64,000 bases of DNA from Rugosimonospora africana (GCF_016862975.1 NZ_BONZ01000081.1:1-64000); one strand, 5' to 3'. Shown: positions 52,404 through 62,182, counted from the first letter of the stretch. Notes: a model not told the origin generated them from the letters alone. Numbers and translations: made by a program.

Positions 52404-53666
52404 ATGAGCTGGGTGGGACGGCTGTTCGATGAGCGCGACACTCTCGTGCGGATGGTCGCGCTCGATCTCAGCGGCGTCGGCTACCTGGTCCTTGGCACCC
52501 AGGCCGGGCGTCCGGCGACGGCCACGCAGTGGATCCTCGCGGCGGCCGCGTTCGCCGTCGCGCTGGTGTTCCATCGCCGGCCGCTGATCAACCTGATCGG
52601 GCAGGCTGCCCTGCTGGCGGTGGCGATCTGGGTCATCGACGACACGATGATCAATCAGGTGGGTGCCAGCTGGGGTTTGCTCGAGCTGACCATGTGGGCA
52701 CGCCGGCCGCGGACCATCTGGCTGGCCGCCGGGCTGCTGGCCGCGGTCGACCTGATCGATTCGATCGGCGACCCACTCGGACGGTTCGCCTCCGGCGTCT
52801 TCGGGCTCGGTGTGACGGTCGGCGTACCGCTGCTGCTCGGTCTGCTCATCCGGGCCACCCGCGAACTCGGCAGACAAGCCGAGGAGCGGGCGGCCGAGGA
52901 GCAACGCCGGCACGAGTCGGAAAGCCGTGCCGCACGCGCCGACGAACGCAGCGCCATCGCCCGGGAGCTGCACGACGTGGTCGCGCATCACGTGGCGTCG
53001 ATGGTACTGCGGGTCGGCGTGGCCCGGCACGTGCTCGCGGACGTGGATCCGCGGGTGGGCGAGGTGTTCGACGACGTGCACGGAACCGGGGCCGCGGCCC
53101 TGGCGGACCTGCGCCGGCTGGTCGAGGTGCTGCGCAACGCCGATGGCGTCAACGGTGACGCGGCACTGACCGCGATCGAGCCGTCGGCGCTTCCGGCGGC
53201 ACTCGGCGCGGCGGTCGATCGGGCCCGCCAGGCCGGCATCACGGTGGAGGCCGACATCGATCCGGCGGTCGGTACGCTCGACGCGGTTCGGGGCCTGGCG
53301 GTGTTGCGACTGACTCAGGAGGCGTTGACCAACGTGGCCAAGCACGCGGGCAGGTCCGCGCTGGCGCGCCTGTCGGTCTCCGTGGTCGACGGGGCCGTCC
53401 ACTGGGAGGTCTCGGACGACGGAAGCGGATCGGTACCGGCGGCGGTGCCGTCCGGTGGCGGTCATGGCATCGTCGGCATGCGCGAGCGCGTCGAAGTCCT
53501 CGGCGGCCGGCTGGAGGCGGGTCCGGCCGGCGCGGGTTGGCGCGTGGCCACCGTCCTCCCGGCCGTGGTGCCCGCGCCGTCAGCCTCTCCCGCCGCGCTC
53601 GCCGTCACCCCGGCACCCAACGGCCGAGGGACCTTGCCCGGACCGCACGCGCCGGAGCCGGCGTGA
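52404..53666 (+). CDS. NarL-type sensor histidine kinase
   Basis: This is a 420-residue kinase. Four or five membrane helices (about 12-150) are followed by a coiled linker and HisKA_3 with the phospho-acceptor His190 in ARELHDVVAHHV. The HATPase domain has LTQEALTNVAKHA and GGHGIVGMRERV. The C-terminus is an Ala/Pro-rich tail. ATG 52404. It overlaps the response-regulator gene (GTGA). The signal is unknown; the membrane neighbours may form the sensor input. Confidence 0.93.
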   Translation: MSWVGRLFDERDTLVRMVALDLSGVGYLVLGTQAGRPATATQWILAAAAFAVALVFHRRPLINLIGQAALLAVAIWVIDDTMINQVGASWGLLELTMWARRPRTIWLAAGLLAAVDLIDSIGDPLGRFASGVFGLGVTVGVPLLLGLLIRATRELGRQAEERAAEEQRRHESESRAARADERSAIARELHDVVAHHVASMVLRVGVARHVLADVDPRVGEVFDDVHGTGAAALADLRRLVEVLRNADGVNGDAALTAIEPSALPAALGAAVDRARQAGITVEADIDPAVGTLDAVRGLAVLRLTQEALTNVAKHAGRSALARLSVSVVDGAVHWEVSDDGSGSVPAAVPSGGGHGIVGMRERVEVLGGRLEAGPAGAGWRVATVLPAVVPAPSASPAALAVTPAPNGRGTLPGPHAPEPA

Positions 53667-54289
53667 TCCGTGTCCTGCTGGTCGACGACCAGCACCTCAT
53701 CCGCGCGGGCCTGCGCATGCTCTGCGACGCCCAGCCGGACATCGAGGTCGTCGGCGAGGCCGACAACGGCCGAGAAGCCATCGCTCTGGCCGCCCGGCTC
53801 AGCCCCGACCTCGTCGTCATGGACCTGCGCATGCCCGGCGTCGACGGGATCACCGCGACCAGCCGCATCCTCGCCGACCGCCCCGCCGTCCGGGTGCTCG
53901 TGCTGACGACGTTCGGCGACGACGACCACCTCTATCCGGCCCTGACCGCCGGCGCCTGCGGGTTCCTGCTCAAGGACGCACCGCCGGCCGCTCTGCTGGA
54001 CGGCATCCGCCGGGCCGCCGCGGGCGACAGCCCGTTCAGCCACGAGGTGCTGAAGCGTCTGGTCCAGCGCGCGGTGCACGCCCGCGCCGAGACGCCGCGG
54101 ATGCCCCAGGGACTGACGGCGCGTGAACAGGACGTGCTGAACCTGGTGGCCGAGGGCCTGTCCAACGCGGAGATCGCCGAGCGGCTCCACATCGGGGTCA
54201 CCACGGTCAAGACCCACATCACGAGCTTGATGACCAAGACCGACAGCCCCAACCGGGTACGCCTGGCGCTGTTCGCCCGCGGCGTCTGA
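53663..54289 (+). CDS. NarL/FixJ-type response regulator
   Basis: This is a 208-residue response regulator. The receiver has the acidic pocket (LLVDDQ), phospho-acceptor Asp54 in VVMDLRMPGVDG, and Thr/Lys signalling residues (LTTFGDDD, LLKDAP). The LuxR-type helix-turn-helix is at about 145-205 (LTAREQDVLNLVAEGLSNAEIAERLHIGVTTVKTHITSLMTK). GTG 53663 overlaps the kinase stop. It is the output of the preceding kinase. Confidence 0.95.
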   Translation: MIRVLLVDDQHLIRAGLRMLCDAQPDIEVVGEADNGREAIALAARLSPDLVVMDLRMPGVDGITATSRILADRPAVRVLVLTTFGDDDHLYPALTAGACGFLLKDAPPAALLDGIRRAAAGDSPFSHEVLKRLVQRAVHARAETPRMPQGLTAREQDVLNLVAEGLSNAEIAERLHIGVTTVKTHITSLMTKTDSPNRVRLALFARGV

Positions 54290-54347
54290 CGGGCCGACGT
54301 CACTTCGCGCCGCCGTTGAAGGCGCGAACGCGGCCGGCGGGATCGGG

Positions 54348-54740
54348 GTGCGTAGGGTGGCGGCCGTGATCGTTGTGAGGCGCGACGGCGAGGACCCGTT
54401 CGACGACCAGACGTTCGGGGATCCGGAGTTCGATCCGGCCACGTACCTCATCGCCGTACGGGAGGGCACCGGCGATTACGCCGGCCTGGTACGGGTCTGG
54501 GGCCGGCCACAGGTATCGCGACTCGGCCTGATCGGGGTGCTGCCCGCGTACCGGCGGCGCGGGCTGGCCTTCGCGTTGCTGGCCCAGGCATTCGGCGTGC
54601 TCTCGGCCCGGGGTCAGGCCGAGGTGATGTGCGAGGTCGACGAGACCAACGTCGCCTCGAACGCTCTGATGACCGGCCTGGGAGCCCGCCGGGTGGGCGG
54701 TGCCGTCGAACTGTTGAGACCCGCGATCGAGGCAGACTAG
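54348..54740 (+). CDS. GNAT family N-acetyltransferase, short
   Basis: This is a 130-residue GNAT protein. The acetyl-CoA motif is GVLPAYRRRGLAFALLAQAFG (Q/RxxGxG/A type). The N-terminal strand part is short, so it may be a compact or partly truncated form. GTG 54348 is used. Its stop overlaps that of the convergent ltrA gene by 4 bases. The substrate is unknown. Confidence 0.75.
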   Translation: MRRVAAVIVVRRDGEDPFDDQTFGDPEFDPATYLIAVREGTGDYAGLVRVWGRPQVSRLGLIGVLPAYRRRGLAFALLAQAFGVLSARGQAEVMCEVDETNVASNALMTGLGARRVGGAVELLRPAIEAD

Positions 54741-55945
54741 ACCCGGTGCCCCAGTCCCTGGTCTCCCGGCTTGATGCCGGAGTACCGGAGATCCCAGCTG
54801 ACGAGGGCGATCAACACCGCGGCGACCACACCGGTGACCGCCAGGACAGGCAGCCCGACCAGCGCCGGTCCCACGGCGATCAGCATGCCCACACCGATCA
54901 GCCTCGGTGCGGCGACTCTGGCGAACACGCGCCGGCCAAGCAGCGCGTGTCCGGCGAGGAAGAGGCCCGGACCACCGATGATCACCGCGACCCAGGACGC
55001 GGGAGCCGTTCTCGTCGGCTCTGTGATCACCATGTCGACTGATGTGGTGAGTGCGGTCAAGCCGATCACCATGAGCAGATGCGCGATACCCGCTTCCCTG
55101 TTCCGGACGCTCGGGTCGGGGGCGCCGGAGAAGACCGGGCCGAGCTTTTCCCGGACGCGGTGGAAGTAGATCCAGAACAGCAGGCCGGTGACGCCGAACG
55201 ACATGGTGAACGCGGTGCCCCGGTGCAGGCTGAAGTCGCGGTCGTGAAGGTTTGTTCCGATGGTGACCACTGTTTCGCCCAGCGCGATGATGACGAACTG
55301 CCGGTAGCGTTCGGCGAAGTGTTCGCTGGCGAGGTTCAGCAGTTTGGGTGGCGTGGGTCCGATCCCGGGCGTGGGCCAGCGCAGGAGCGCGGAGACGTAC
55401 TCGATCGCGATGGCCGCGCTCCAGAGCGCCAGGCGCGCGTTGCCCTCCACCTCCGCGCCGGCGAGCCAGGGCGCCGCCGACACGGCGAACCAGAAGGCGG
55501 CCCGCAGCGGTCGCAGGCCCAGGTCGTCGTGCCGTAGCGCGAGGGCGACCACCGAACTGCGGCCGAGGTTGATCGCCACTTACACGATCGCGAACAGCAG
55601 CCCACGCCGGGTGTATGCCTCCGGTATGGCGGCGGCCATCAGCAGGGCGCCGAACATGGATCCGATGACCAGCAACTGGAGCCGGATCGTCCGGGGTTCG
55701 AGGCTGTCGGTCAGCAGGTTGGTGTACAGCCACACCGACCAGACCGCCAACAGCAGGATCAGTACCCGGTAGACGTTGATCCAGGTGAGGCCGTTCAACA
55801 ACGACTGGGAGACCCGGAACAGCGCGAAGACGAACACCAAGTCGAAGAACAGCTCCACATAGGTGACCGGCTTCGACTCCCGCAGGTTGCGGAGAAGCCC
55901 GGACCGCCTGCTCCTCGTGTCCCTGTCCACTCTGCCGCCCCACAC
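54737..55945 (-). pseudogene. ltrA: ltrA (low temperature requirement A) gene split by an in-frame TAA
   Basis: The two halves together encode a normal-length LtrA membrane protein of about 401 residues. The N-terminal 121 codons (start 55945) read through ESKPVTYVELFFDLVFVFALF, typical for LtrA. A TAA at 55580-55582 then stops the frame, and the same frame continues after it with VAINLGRSSVVAL. The residue at that place in LtrA proteins is usually Tyr (YV.I.LGR), so TAC to TAA is the simplest event. The downstream half has GTG 55579 and could reinitiate. A sequencing error is possible. Confidence 0.8.
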
Positions 55946-56022
55946 CAGCGGGCCGCACCCGCACAGACCACGCCGGGTCAGAATACGGGCCGGTCGGCAG
56001 CCATCGACCGGGTTTCATCGTA

Positions 56023-56055
56023 AGTGCCACTCGGGTGGTACCGCATGGTGGCACT
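56023..56055. repeat. Inverted repeat upstream of ltrA
   Basis: AGTGCCAC (56023-56030) and GTGGCACT (56048-56055) form a perfect 8-bp inverted repeat with 17-bp spacing. It lies in the 139-bp gap between ltrA and the MFS gene, so it could be an operator for ltrA or a terminator of the MFS gene. Confidence 0.45.
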
Positions 56056-56084
56056 CGGCGCTTGACGCTTCGCGGTGCGACGGG

Positions 56085-57344
56085 TCAGGCGGCCGCTCGT
56101 CGTACCTGCCGGTGGACAAGCGCCATCGTCGATGACCCCGCGAGGAGGAAGAGCACACCGAGCACGGCCCATCCGGCCAGGCCATGCTCGATCGCGGTCG
56201 CGGTGACGACCAGCGGCGCGAGCATCGACCCCAGCGCCGCACCGGTTTGGCTGACGCCCTGGTACGCGCCGGCGTTGGCGGGGTCGGCGAGCTCGAAGGC
56301 GAGCGTCCAGCTGCCGGCCTCCGACAGGATCTCGGCGAAGCTGTGCGCCACGGTCGCGAGCGCCAGTACCGTCACGACGGCCGCGATCGCGCCGTGGGCC
56401 GCCGCGGCGTACAGGCCACAGGCCAGGGCGAGCAGCGCGCCGGCCCCGGCGACCGCGCACCCGGCCGAGCGGAGGTCTCTTGCCCCACGTGCCGCCCAGA
56501 TCTGCAGCAGGGACACGATGGCGGTGTTCACTGCCAGCAGCGCCGCCACGGTCACCGTCGGCGCCCTCGTCGAACCGGCAACCCACAGCGGCACACCCAC
56601 CGTGAGCAGGCTGAACTGCATGGCCATGACGGCGTAGAGGCCGGTGACCATCAGGTACGTGCGATCGAGCAGCGGTGAGCGGCGTGGTTCGGTCGTCCGC
56701 GGCCCGTCGGCCACGCCTGCCTCGGCGGTGCCTTTGACCCGCCGCAGCGGAAGCGCGGAAACCAGCAGCAGCGCTCCCGTGGCGAGCATCGCCAGCAGGT
56801 ACGCCGATTTCGTGTCGATGGCCAGAGCGATGGCCGCCAGCGCGGTTCCCACGCCGATGAAGGCGTTGGTGATCGCGCGCAGCCGGGCGCGTATCTCCAC
56901 CCGGTCCGGCCCGACGAACGATTCCGCGATCATCGTCGTCAGCGCGGTGCGTTGCATCGCTTGTTGACCCACCGCGGCGCAGGCGACGAGGACGAAGGCT
57001 GCCGGCGTGCGGACCAGGAGGTAGGCGACCAGCGCCAGGCCCTGGCCGGCGGTCGTGACGAGCAGCACCCGCCGGGCGCCGAACCGACGGGCCAGGTAGC
57101 CCGCGCCCAACGCGGCGGCGACGGCGACCGCCCCGGCGACCGTCAGCCCGAACCCGACGGTGGTCGCCGTGAACCCGGCCACCCGGGTGAAGAACAACAC
57201 GCTGACGCTGAAGAAGACTCCCCTGGACAGTGAACTGGACACGGTGGCCCAGGTCAGCGCGCGGGCGACGGGATCGTCGGGACGCAGATAACGCCGGACC
57301 CAGCCGGCCGCCCTCGACTCGGAACGGTTCGCGAGAAGCACCAT
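56085..57344 (-). CDS. MFS transporter
   Basis: This is a 419-residue protein with 12 membrane helices. Conserved motif A is visible as AGYLARRFGARRVLL after helix 2. The two halves are joined by a charged loop (about 200-218, GTAEAGVADGPRTTEPRR). ATG 57344 begins the first hydrophobic region after a basic tail. It is divergent from the DUF5937/ArsR-type regulator, 57 bases away, which probably controls it. The substrate is unknown, perhaps a toxic compound. Confidence 0.88.
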   Translation of the reverse strand: MVLLANRSESRAAGWVRRYLRPDDPVARALTWATVSSSLSRGVFFSVSVLFFTRVAGFTATTVGFGLTVAGAVAVAAALGAGYLARRFGARRVLLVTTAGQGLALVAYLLVRTPAAFVLVACAAVGQQAMQRTALTTMIAESFVGPDRVEIRARLRAITNAFIGVGTALAAIALAIDTKSAYLLAMLATGALLLVSALPLRRVKGTAEAGVADGPRTTEPRRSPLLDRTYLMVTGLYAVMAMQFSLLTVGVPLWVAGSTRAPTVTVAALLAVNTAIVSLLQIWAARGARDLRSAGCAVAGAGALLALACGLYAAAAHGAIAAVVTVLALATVAHSFAEILSEAGSWTLAFELADPANAGAYQGVSQTGAALGSMLAPLVVTATAIEHGLAGWAVLGVLFLLAGSSTMALVHRQVRRAAA

Positions 57345-57401
57345 GGCAACAGTTCTCGCAGCATGCCACCCGGCGAGGCCAACGATGTAGTATCTTGCTT
57401 C

Positions 57402-58397
57402 ATGGTTCAGTACGAGCTCCTGGGCATGGACGCTGCCGATGTCCGATTCGCGGTGTCCCCGCTCAACGAACTGGTGCTGTCGCTGCGCGCCTGGCGTGAC
57501 CCCGGGAGATTCCCGCTGCATCTGCGCTGGCTGCACACGCTCGAAGGGGCGCGCGAGGGCCTCGACGAGGCCATGCTGCTCGCGCTGACCAACACTCGCC
57601 TGTGGACGCCCGACTTCCTCAATCCGCGCCCGTACTCGCCACTGACCCGGATCACCGACGAACTGGAAAAACTGGCACACACCGACCCGGCCGTCGTCCG
57701 GCGGGACCTGCGGGCCGTGCACGGCGGGGCGCTACCCGGTCCGCTGCGCGGCTCCGCGCCACGGGTGCTCGCCCGGATCATCGACGCCCTCGGCGAGTAC
57801 TGGCGGCTGTGTTTCGAGCCGTACTGGCCACGGATGCGCGCGCTCCTGGAAGGCGACGTGACCTTCCGGGGGCGGCAGATCGCGCAGCGCGGTCTCGCGG
57901 CGATGCTCAGCGGGCTGTCGGACACGGTGCGGCTCGTCGACAACGTGGTCGAGGTCCACCTGCGCTCCAAGCTCGACTACTCGCGAGCGGCCACGGGCGG
58001 ACTGACCCTGGTGCCGTCGCTGTGGGCCCTCATCGCCTCGACGCCCATCTCGGCCGACGAACCCCCGATGATCCTCTATCCCGCGCGCGGCGTGGCGACG
58101 CTCTGGGAGCCGCAGTCCCTGCCCACGCCCGACAGCCTCGCCGGGCTGCTCGGCGCCACTCGGGCCGGCCTGCTCATCCATCTCGACACGCCCGCCTCCT
58201 CCACCGAGTTGGCCGTCCGCCTCGGCGTCACCCCGACGGCGGTCAACCAGCACCTCCGGGCGTTGCGCGCGGGCGGGGTGCTGGTCAGCACCCGGTACGG
58301 CCGGTCGGTGCTCTACCGCCGCTCCGACCTCGGCGACCTGTTGGTCGCCTCGGCCCGCCCGGAGCGATCGACGGCGGCTGTTCGCGCCGCCTCGTGA
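57402..58397 (+). CDS. DUF5937 family protein with ArsR-type HTH
   Basis: This is a 331-residue regulator. The N-terminal 240 residues are of the DUF5937 type (VQYELLGMDAADVRFAVSPLNELVLSLRAW; WRLCFEPYWPRMRALLEGDV). The C-terminus carries an ArsR-like winged helix (TELAVRLGVTPTAVNQHLRALRAGGVLVSTRYGRSVLYRRS). ATG 57402 starts at the conserved region. It is divergent from the MFS transporter, the common layout of this family next to efflux pumps. Confidence 0.9.
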   Translation: MVQYELLGMDAADVRFAVSPLNELVLSLRAWRDPGRFPLHLRWLHTLEGAREGLDEAMLLALTNTRLWTPDFLNPRPYSPLTRITDELEKLAHTDPAVVRRDLRAVHGGALPGPLRGSAPRVLARIIDALGEYWRLCFEPYWPRMRALLEGDVTFRGRQIAQRGLAAMLSGLSDTVRLVDNVVEVHLRSKLDYSRAATGGLTLVPSLWALIASTPISADEPPMILYPARGVATLWEPQSLPTPDSLAGLLGATRAGLLIHLDTPASSTELAVRLGVTPTAVNQHLRALRAGGVLVSTRYGRSVLYRRSDLGDLLVASARPERSTAAVRAAS

Positions 58398-58457
58398 TCC
58401 CGGATGGCTGATCCTCCACATAGGACAGCAGACCGCCGGTCGACGTTGCGCGAAACC

Positions 58458-59657
58458 CTAGGATTCCGCGAGCTTGCGGACGATCGCCTCCGCCAACCGG
58501 ACGCTGTCGTCCACGCTGGCCAGGTCGACGTGTTCGGCGATGTCGCTGTCCTGGTGGTAGTGCGGGATGAGCTTGTCCCGGTCGAGTGACACGATCGTGG
58601 CGACCGGAAACCCGTGCCGCCGCGGCACCTCGCTGTCGGTGCTGTTGCGCGACCGCAGGCCGCGGGTGAGCGGGATGCCGAGCTGCGCGGCGCAGCCGGC
58701 GGCGAGGTCCTTGAACCCGGCCTGGTAGTTCCGCATGATGACCGGGCCCTCACCTTCAAGGAGTGCCAGGCGGCCGGAGCCCACGCTTTCCAGGTTGATG
58801 AACCAGGCCCGCGACCCGAGATCGGGGAAGTGCCGCCTGGCGTAGCCGCGGATGCCTTCCTGGAGTGCCTCCTCGGCGCCCGCGGACAGGAAGACCAGCC
58901 GGATTCCGGGGACCGGCGCGAGATGCAGCGCCCGCGCGACGGCGAGCTGGGCCGCCACCCCGCTGAGGTTGTCGTTGGCACCGGGTACGGCCCCGCGCCG
59001 GCCGATGTCGACCATCGCCAGGAGGTTGACCAGGCAGAGCGCGGTGCCGGCCAGCCACAGCCAGCGCAACCCGGCCGCCGCGCCGATGGCGACGACGAGC
59101 GGCGCCCCGATGATCGGCCACCAGGTCGGCGGGCTCGTCTTGGTCGCCTCGATGAGCTTCGGCAGGTGGCGTGCGATCCAGCGCAGTGGCCGCTGGTCGA
59201 AGACGATGCCGCTCGGGGCGGCGTCGTGGTGGGCGAGGATCACCACGGTACGGTCGGCCTCCGGGTCGCCGTCCTCCGCGATCACGTTGTACGCCTGCCG
59301 GCGCGGGATCGCCGCCCGGCGGAACCAGCGACGACCGCCGGCCACGTCCTCGGCGATCGCGGCGGCGGCGAGTACGGCGACGACCGCCGCCGCCCACCGG
59401 CTCAGCTCGGCACACGCGCCCGCGACGGCGCCGACCGCGGTCAACACGCCGATCGGCAGTGCGTACGAGCTGGTCGCCGCGGTCGGTTCGACCCGGGCGG
59501 GTATGCCCAGCGCACGGTACCGCTCGACCAGGGACACGGCGACCGCCTCCTCGCCCGGCGAGGTGGGCAGCCGCTGGATCGCCGAGTACTCGGCGATGAC
59601 CTCGGCGAGAGCCTGCCGTTGTGGTTCACGGGTCGCTTCGGGGATCACGACACTCAC
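58458..59657 (-). CDS. Membrane-associated M28 family zinc peptidase
   Basis: This is a 399-residue peptidase of the M28 (aminopeptidase S/Y-like) family. Metal and catalytic residues are in place: AHHDAAPSG (His144 and Asp145), GANDN (Asp229), AEEA (Glu262/263) and STDSEVPRRHG. Two hydrophobic regions (about 66-103 and 183-214) interrupt the domain, so it is a membrane form. GTG 59657 overlaps the NACHT stop by 4 bases. It is probably co-translated with the NACHT protein. Confidence 0.85.
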   Translation of the reverse strand: MSVVIPEATREPQRQALAEVIAEYSAIQRLPTSPGEEAVAVSLVERYRALGIPARVEPTAATSSYALPIGVLTAVGAVAGACAELSRWAAAVVAVLAAAAIAEDVAGGRRWFRRAAIPRRQAYNVIAEDGDPEADRTVVILAHHDAAPSGIVFDQRPLRWIARHLPKLIEATKTSPPTWWPIIGAPLVVAIGAAAGLRWLWLAGTALCLVNLLAMVDIGRRGAVPGANDNLSGVAAQLAVARALHLAPVPGIRLVFLSAGAEEALQEGIRGYARRHFPDLGSRAWFINLESVGSGRLALLEGEGPVIMRNYQAGFKDLAAGCAAQLGIPLTRGLRSRNSTDSEVPRRHGFPVATIVSLDRDKLIPHYHQDSDIAEHVDLASVDDSVRLAEAIVRKLAES

Positions 59658-61957
59658 CCGCTTCCTGACTGCACGAGGTGTTGCTGTAGGCGTGCGTGCC
59701 GGAACTGGTAGACGGCACCGGCACGCCGCAGTACCCCCCGCCGGTGCGCGTCGTCGAGAAACAGCATCAGCCGGACGGGAAGGTCGCCGCTGACCGCCGC
59801 CCACGTCTTCATGATCAGATAACGGCCCCACACCGAGGTGGCCAGGCCCATCAGCCGGTCGGCGAGCCCGTAACCGATGCCGACGACCACGGCGCGACCG
59901 ATTCCGTCGCGGGGAGCCCCGGCGATCCAGTAGAGGGCAAGGGTCACGCCGGACACCGTCGAGGCGACGGTGACACTGCGCGCGATCGCGGCGAACCGCT
60001 CGTCGCGCCGGGTCGACCGCGGACTCAACGCGCGCGTGACGTCCGTCGGTACGTCCAGCCACACGTTGATGCTGTCGACCAAGCCGAAGGTGAAGAAGAC
60101 CACGGCGATGACGAGCTGCACGTACGGCGAGCGGAACAGCACCCACGCGGTGACCGAAGCGGCCGCACCCATCGCGAGGTAGATCAGGAACCGGCGCAGG
60201 AAGGCGGTGAGCCCGCGATAGGAGGCGATCCGCATCTCGGTCGGCGTGGTCCTCAGCGAGATGGTGAAGAACCCGTCAGCCAACCCGACCGCCATGCCGA
60301 CCATGACCGCGTCGGCCGCCGCGCGGTAGAGGGGACGATCCTGATAGATCGTGTAGCCGTAGCCGACACCGGCCGCCGCGGCGATCAGGCGGCCGGCCGT
60401 CAACGCGATCCAGCGCGCGGTCCGTTCGCGGCGGACCGGGTCGGAGTCGAACGCCCCGGTGCGGTCGAACCACCCGGCGAGTACGGTCTCCAGCGTCCAT
60501 GCGCGGGAGCGCCCGCTCGCGCCGACGATCAGGGCGAGCAGCGCGAACGCGAGGCCGGGCAGCGGACCGAGGAGGTAGCCGACGAGCGCCGCGGCGACGA
60601 TGGCGGGCAACGCGCCGACCACCAACGGCGCGACCGCCCGATCGAACTGCCACCAGGAGATGCTCGGGTTGGCGGGACTGCTGCCCCGGGCCGCGAGGTA
60701 TCTCAACCAGTGCTCCGGCCGCCCGTGCGACCAGTCGGCCAGGCGCTGGCGGGATTGCTGGCCGCCACGCTGGTACGTGGCCGGGATCAGCTCGCCCAGC
60801 AGGTGGCGCTCGATGGTCTCCCGCGTGTCGAACCGCTCGTCGAGCAGGTCGCGGGGATCGCGGGGGCCGTCGCAGTAGATCTCCCGGGCCATCGAGATCA
60901 TCAGCGGCGATCGGAGCGTCGCGGCGAGCGGCCCGTCCGGATCGGTGCGGACCCGAGCCGACACCTGCGCCCAGGCCGCCGAAGAGTCCCCGCCGGGCGC
61001 CGCCTCGGTCAGGTACCGCAGCGCCGTCTCGGCCCCGGTGGGCCGCAGCTCCACGGCCAACGACTCGGACACCACGTTTCCGGCGCGGACCGTGGTGCGG
61101 TAGTCATCGGTCCGGCAGGTCAGAATGAGCGGCTGCCCGGCCCGCAGCGAGCGGTTCAAGCGCTTGACGGCCGCGCTCCACAGCTCCTGCGGGACCTCGT
61201 CCAACCCGTCGAGGATGGCCAGAACCTTCCCGTTCTCCACCAACTCGCGCGCGATGTCCTGCGGGCTGCGACGCTTGCTCGAGGTCAGCAGGTAGTTTTC
61301 GGTGAGTTGCCGGATCAGCCACTCGTTCAGGTCGATCTCGGGATCCCAGGACGCCAGCTGCAGCGGAAGCGGTACGGCTTCGCCGGGCTTGCGACGCCTC
61401 AGCAGCGCCAGCGTCACCTCGATGACGAAGACGGACTTGCCGCTTCCCGGTGGGCCCAGCACCACGAGCCTGTGGCGGGGCATCGTGGTGAACAGCTCGA
61501 CCAGGTCGCCCAGTTCGCCGGCCTCCGGGCCGCGCTGTCCCGGCGGCAGGACCTCCCCGGTCGCCGGCGAACGGAACACCACCTCGGGCACGCTGCTCAG
61601 ATTGCTGTCGGCCAACTGCCAGGCCACCGGTAGCAGCCACGGGCTGTGCAGGCGACGGACCTCCTCCTCGGCCGACCACGACCGCAGCACCGCGTCGGCC
61701 AGCTGGCCGGCGTCATCCGCGGCAAGCTGGTCGCCCGGCGCCGCCCGGTCGTCGTCGCCGTCGGTGCCGCGCGGCCGGAGGTCCGAGGCCAGGGAGACGA
61801 GGGTGGCCAGCGCGGAGACGCCCGCGACGACCTTCGAGATCAGGGAACTCCCGCCGGAGTCGTCCTGCGCCCCGACGACCACCGCGAACACGATCGCGAC
61901 GATCCACAGGGCGGCAAGGATCCAGGTCCTTCGCGACTGTCGTCCGCCGGCGCCCAT
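59654..61957 (-). CDS. NACHT-domain membrane NTPase
   Basis: This is a 767-residue STAND NTPase. One N-terminal membrane helix pair (about 11-60) is followed by a NACHT domain with Walker A GPPGSGKS (168-175) and Walker B LAILDGLDE (246-254), then a CRTDDY sensor. The C-terminal third (from about 440) has six to eight membrane segments. ATG 61957 has GAGGGG upstream. It is coupled to the M28 peptidase gene by a 4-base overlap. Such proteins may act in signalling or defence; the evidence here is context only. Confidence 0.85.
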   Translation of the reverse strand: MGAGGRQSRRTWILAALWIVAIVFAVVVGAQDDSGGSSLISKVVAGVSALATLVSLASDLRPRGTDGDDDRAAPGDQLAADDAGQLADAVLRSWSAEEEVRRLHSPWLLPVAWQLADSNLSSVPEVVFRSPATGEVLPPGQRGPEAGELGDLVELFTTMPRHRLVVLGPPGSGKSVFVIEVTLALLRRRKPGEAVPLPLQLASWDPEIDLNEWLIRQLTENYLLTSSKRRSPQDIARELVENGKVLAILDGLDEVPQELWSAAVKRLNRSLRAGQPLILTCRTDDYRTTVRAGNVVSESLAVELRPTGAETALRYLTEAAPGGDSSAAWAQVSARVRTDPDGPLAATLRSPLMISMAREIYCDGPRDPRDLLDERFDTRETIERHLLGELIPATYQRGGQQSRQRLADWSHGRPEHWLRYLAARGSSPANPSISWWQFDRAVAPLVVGALPAIVAAALVGYLLGPLPGLAFALLALIVGASGRSRAWTLETVLAGWFDRTGAFDSDPVRRERTARWIALTAGRLIAAAAGVGYGYTIYQDRPLYRAAADAVMVGMAVGLADGFFTISLRTTPTEMRIASYRGLTAFLRRFLIYLAMGAAASVTAWVLFRSPYVQLVIAVVFFTFGLVDSINVWLDVPTDVTRALSPRSTRRDERFAAIARSVTVASTVSGVTLALYWIAGAPRDGIGRAVVVGIGYGLADRLMGLATSVWGRYLIMKTWAAVSGDLPVRLMLFLDDAHRRGVLRRAGAVYQFRHARLQQHLVQSGSG

Positions 61958-62182
61958 CGTTCCCCTCACCGGAGATGTCTCATCGACACGGGACAATAGA
62001 GACCATCTCACCGGCGGGTGCGCTCGAAACAGTGGCGGACGGGACACAGTGGCGGACGGAAACCCGACACTGGGCTGGGTGAGGCGGTAGCGGTCCGGGC
62101 TGTCGTTCGAGGACGCGCCAGAGCGGCCGGGTCGCGCCGCGGCCGGACGGGCTGTGCGCCGGCCGCGGCGCGGGTACGCGGA
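61958..62182. other. NACHT gene upstream region
   Basis: This is a 225-bp gap before the NACHT gene. No palindrome stronger than a few bases and no clear -10/-35 pair was seen. It should hold the promoter of the NACHT-M28 operon and the end of the upstream hydrolase transcript. Confidence 0.4.

Noticed and set aside
54348-54740. GNAT gene as a pseudogene.
   Set aside because: It is short, but the acetyl-CoA motif and both terminal regions are intact with no stop or frameshift, so it was kept as a compact gene.
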